Source: Rhodococcus sp. IEGM 1381 (lineage in GTDB: Bacteria; Actinomycetota; Actinomycetes; Mycobacteriales; Mycobacteriaceae). From it: a DNA stretch of 64,000 nt. Position 1 is the stretch's first letter. Every line of letters starts with the position of its first letter. The notes beneath the pieces were generated by a model that searched no databases, was not told the DNA's origin, and worked only from the letters and a program-made list of their open reading frames with translations. Positions 61,824 to 64,000 of the stretch are shown here, one piece after another. The stretch spans positions 1-64,000 of the forward strand of contig NZ_JASHKQ010000001.1 in NCBI RefSeq assembly GCF_030056795.1, given 5' to 3'. Made by a program: the position numbers and the translations under genes.

Positions 61824-62854
61824 GCGTCGAACTGTCCGTACACGGACTCACGAAAGTCCATGCCGGTCAATTGGTTGCGGCACTCGACTCACTGGGTCTC
61901 ACCGTGCCGCCGGGGTCGTGCACGGCGATTCTCGGGCCGTCGGGCTCGGGCAAGAGCACTGCACTGCGGCTCATTGCCGGCCTCGATTCACCCACCGCCG
62001 GCACGGTGCGCATCGACGGCCGCGAGGTGAACGGTGTTGCGGCCGAGAACCGCGGGGTCGGGATGGTGTTCCAGCGTCCGATGTTGTTCCCGCACATGTC
62101 GGTACTCGACAACATTGGCTTCGCCTACCGCGCTGCCGGGGAGAGTCGCAAGCGGTCGCGCGAACGTGCCCGGGAGTACCTCGACCTGGTCCATCTCGGT
62201 GACATCGGGGGCCGAGCAGTGTCCGAAGTGTCGGGCGGGCAGGCGCAACGCGTGGCGTTGGCGCGCTCGCTTGCTGGTTCCCCGCGAGTGTTGTTGCTGG
62301 ACGAGCCCTTCAGCGCCCTGGACCCGGTGTTGCGCACCGAGATGCACGATCTGGTGCGCGAATTGCGAGCCTCACTGGATCAGACTCTGCTGCTCGTCAC
62401 CCACGACCAGCAGGAAGCGGCGGTGCTGGCCGATTCGGTGGCGGTGCTCATCGACGGCCGATTAGAGCATCACTCCGATATCGCGACGGCGTACACGCGA
62501 CCGAGCACGCTGGCAGTGTCGCGACTGATGGGTGGGATGAACGAAATCGAGGGTCGGTGGGATGGGGTTGGGGTTCATCGCTCCGAGCTCGGGGAGCTGG
62601 AGGTCGAGGGGGTCACTGGAATTGCGGCGGGGCCAGCGGTGTTGCTGCTGCGACATGAGCTGATCAGTCTGAATGACAACGGGATTCGTGGGGTTGTGTC
62701 TGGTTTGCGGCCGACCGGATTTCGCAGCATCGCCGATGTCACCGTGGGATCGACAGTTCTGAAGGTGGAGCTGGCGGCGGGATCTGCGGTGCGGGTCGGG
62801 GACGCCGTGGGGTTTGAGATTCCGGATGGGGCGAGGTTTGTTGTCACGGGTTGA
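61820..62854 (+). CDS. ABC transporter ATP-binding protein (YnjD-like)
   Basis: A 344-residue ABC ATPase. Walker A GPSGSGKST is at 39-47, the Q-loop in MVFQRPMLFPHM, the signature VSGGQAQRVALARSL, Walker B VLLLDEPFSALDP and the H-loop in LLVTHDQQEA. A C-terminal TOBE-like domain (about 250-344, with VLLLRHELISL and IADVTVGSTVLKVELAAG) is added, as in thiamine, iron and polyamine importers. The gene closes the operon. Its 3' end and the following DNA are richer in A/T. Confidence 0.92.
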   Translation: MSVELSVHGLTKVHAGQLVAALDSLGLTVPPGSCTAILGPSGSGKSTALRLIAGLDSPTAGTVRIDGREVNGVAAENRGVGMVFQRPMLFPHMSVLDNIGFAYRAAGESRKRSRERAREYLDLVHLGDIGGRAVSEVSGGQAQRVALARSLAGSPRVLLLDEPFSALDPVLRTEMHDLVRELRASLDQTLLLVTHDQQEAAVLADSVAVLIDGRLEHHSDIATAYTRPSTLAVSRLMGGMNEIEGRWDGVGVHRSELGELEVEGVTGIAAGPAVLLLRHELISLNDNGIRGVVSGLRPTGFRSIADVTVGSTVLKVELAAGSAVRVGDAVGFEIPDGARFVVTG

Positions 62855-63635
62855 GGATGTGACTGTTCACAGTTCTCGCGCTCCGGGATCCGGCTGTAGT
62901 GCCCACATCACCCAACCTATTCAAACTGCAAATACCGCACCGTCAAGAGATCTTGACGCGAGTACTCGGTCGTCGACGCGGGTCTGGTTCGCGCCGCGAG
63001 GCCGTGAAGTCGATTGTTTGACGCTCAGGCGACGACCGTTCCACCGACCATGCCGGCGTCGCGTCGAACTTGAACCTTCTCACCAACGGTGCGCCCGGAT
63101 TTCGTGTCAAGTCGAGTATCAGTCATGAGGTATCGAAACAGATCACTCACCCACGCGAGGTGTGTAAAGGAACTGAGAGGAATCCGTTGCCTACGCGACA
63201 GATCCGCTGCGTAACACCGAACGTTCCGACGTGACTGGCAGATCGTTCGGGGCTTCCCACTGTCCTCCGGCGGGAGAGGAGCGCGATCGCGGCGCACAGC
63301 AGTATTGACCAGCTCAGGCCACGCCCCCCGCCCGCGTCGAGGCAGTCATGCACACCGTGGTGCTCTTCAGGCACCTCGCAGCAATCTCACCGCCGACCCG
63401 GCCCCTATTCTCCTCCACTAACTTCCGAGCCCCCCGTGGGACCCGGACCCGAACCGACACCATGTGGATTGGAGTCCAGCGTCGTGTGGATCCAGTTGTG
63501 TCACCTTGTGTCATCGAGTCCCAGCCTGGGACCACCGTGAATCCATCTGTTCGACGACGTACTGCGGTGGATGAACTATTTCGATACGCATTGAGCCCGA
63601 TCAAATCGCTCTTGATGGTGGGCAACCAGCACGCC
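62855..63635. other. Sparse intergenic region of about 0.8 kb
   Basis: No gene is convincing here. The reading frames in this stretch are short and unlike known families. GC falls toward 63500-64000. A segment at 63427-63447 on the minus strand reads TCCGGGTCCCACGGGGGGCTC, which resembles a tRNA T-loop plus acceptor 3' half, but no cloverleaf can be built around it. It may be a relic att site or chance. Confidence 0.4.
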
Positions 63636-64000
63636 CTATCGCATAGCCTCGTCCGTGACCCAATCAGCGATCAGCTGATTCGTTTTCGTGGTGAAGTGAA
63701 CGCTTCCCGCGAACACGTAGCTCTGGTCAGCGCCTGAAGACACGAGCGTGGTGGAATCGCAATAGTCTTGGTCAACCTCCCGGCATGCGTCTTCGTTCAC
63801 GCCGTGTTGGAAGCCATATCGGTCTTGATTATCGATAAGATTGTCGATGAACGCTCCGGTGTCCATCACCGACACACCCGTTAAGTTCTCCACCCGACTG
63901 GTGAGTTGCTTGTTGTAAGCATCGGTCAGAGTCCGAATATAAGTGCGAGCAGCTGCGGTCTTGAACCACGGTGCCTGATCGAGGTCGTACAGTTCGAATA
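63636..64000 (-). CDS. GDSL/SGNH-type esterase, C-terminal part (5' end outside the window)
   Basis: The C-terminal 121 codons of a gene that enters from beyond 64000. The frame is open from 63998 and begins FELYDLDQAPWFKTAA. YNKQLTSRVENLTGVSVMDTGAFIDNLIDN, a Cys-containing loop (EDACREVDQDYCD) and the ending YVFAGSVHFTTKTNQLIADWV match the last block of secreted or autotransporter-type GDSL esterases. In those enzymes the block is FxDxVHPT; here the Asp is Ser in AGSVHFTT, so one catalytic residue may be changed. The rest, including the GDSL Ser, is not visible. Confidence 0.65.
   Translation of the reverse strand, partial: FELYDLDQAPWFKTAAARTYIRTLTDAYNKQLTSRVENLTGVSVMDTGAFIDNLIDNQDRYGFQHGVNEDACREVDQDYCDSTTLVSSGADQSYVFAGSVHFTTKTNQLIADWVTDEAMR

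Noticed and set aside
63314..63625. 103-codon minus-strand frame near the right edge
   Set aside because: Its Arg-Val-Arg-Val-Pro-Arg-Gly part is what a tRNA 3' end gives when translated. There is no start signal and no family.

Overview
The window is chromosomal DNA of a high-GC actinobacterium of the Rhodococcus/Nocardia group (Mycobacteriales). The evidence is the dense high-GC coding, GTG and TTG starts, an mIHF-type protein, an Rv2466c-like DsbA-fold protein, an Arr ADP-ribosyltransferase and a 10-methyl fatty acid module. From memory, recR, ybaB, an SRPBCC gene, an FAD oxidoreductase plus fatty-acyl methyltransferase, dnaX, an aspartate aminotransferase, ffs and tRNA-Ser match the order and strands of the M. 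tuberculosis Rv3715c-Rv3722c locus, with accessory blocks inserted. No insertion sequence, prophage or CRISPR array is visible.

Region by region: 0.1-5.3 kb holds recR-ybaB, a TetR-like gene, an SRPBCC gene and the tms-like pair. 5.3-10.4 kb holds an alpha/beta hydrolase, an MpaB-family gene divergent from its TetR regulator, a small acyl-CoA-binding protein and an FdhF/YdeP-type molybdoenzyme. 10.4-17.7 kb holds two paralogous FCD-GntR regulators, an aldehyde dehydrogenase-MpaB pair, a secreted hydrolase, an mIHF paralogue and a KhtTU-like cation/proton antiporter. 17.8-27.1 kb holds fadBA, a small protein, dnaX, a helicase-associated-domain protein and an HhH-GPD repair protein. 27.2-35.5 kb holds a transglutaminase, phoU, a YnfA-like protein, a secreted lipase, a TetR/MFS drug-efflux pair with clear operators, an aspartate aminotransferase, ffs and tRNA-Ser(GGA). 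35.6-38.9 kb holds a 3-hydroxybutyrate-dehydrogenase-like SDR, an MHS transporter and a LysR regulator. 39.0-47.0 kb is a complete kdp potassium system (kdpFABCDE) preceded by a 37-codon membrane ORF.

47.0-49.2 kb holds a divergent pair of LysA-like (fold-III) proteins that both lack the PLP lysine. 49.2-54.0 kb is accessory: a DsbA-fold protein, a DHFR-like reductase, a hydrolase, arr, TetR, SnoaL-like and NmrA-like genes. 54.1-62.9 kb holds a methyltransferase, a MerA-like flavoprotein, a CDP-alcohol phosphatidyltransferase, a TVP38/TMEM64 membrane protein, two unknown genes and a YnjBCD-like ABC importer. This gene set recalls the E. coli ydjXYZ-ynjABCDEF neighbourhood. The right edge has about 0.8 kb of sparse DNA and the C-terminus of a GDSL-type esterase running out of the window.

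The two most unusual items are the ydj/ynj-like cluster (54-63 kb) and the lysine-less LysA-like pair beside kdpDE (47-49 kb). Every functional call rests on reading motifs by eye; no database search was run.
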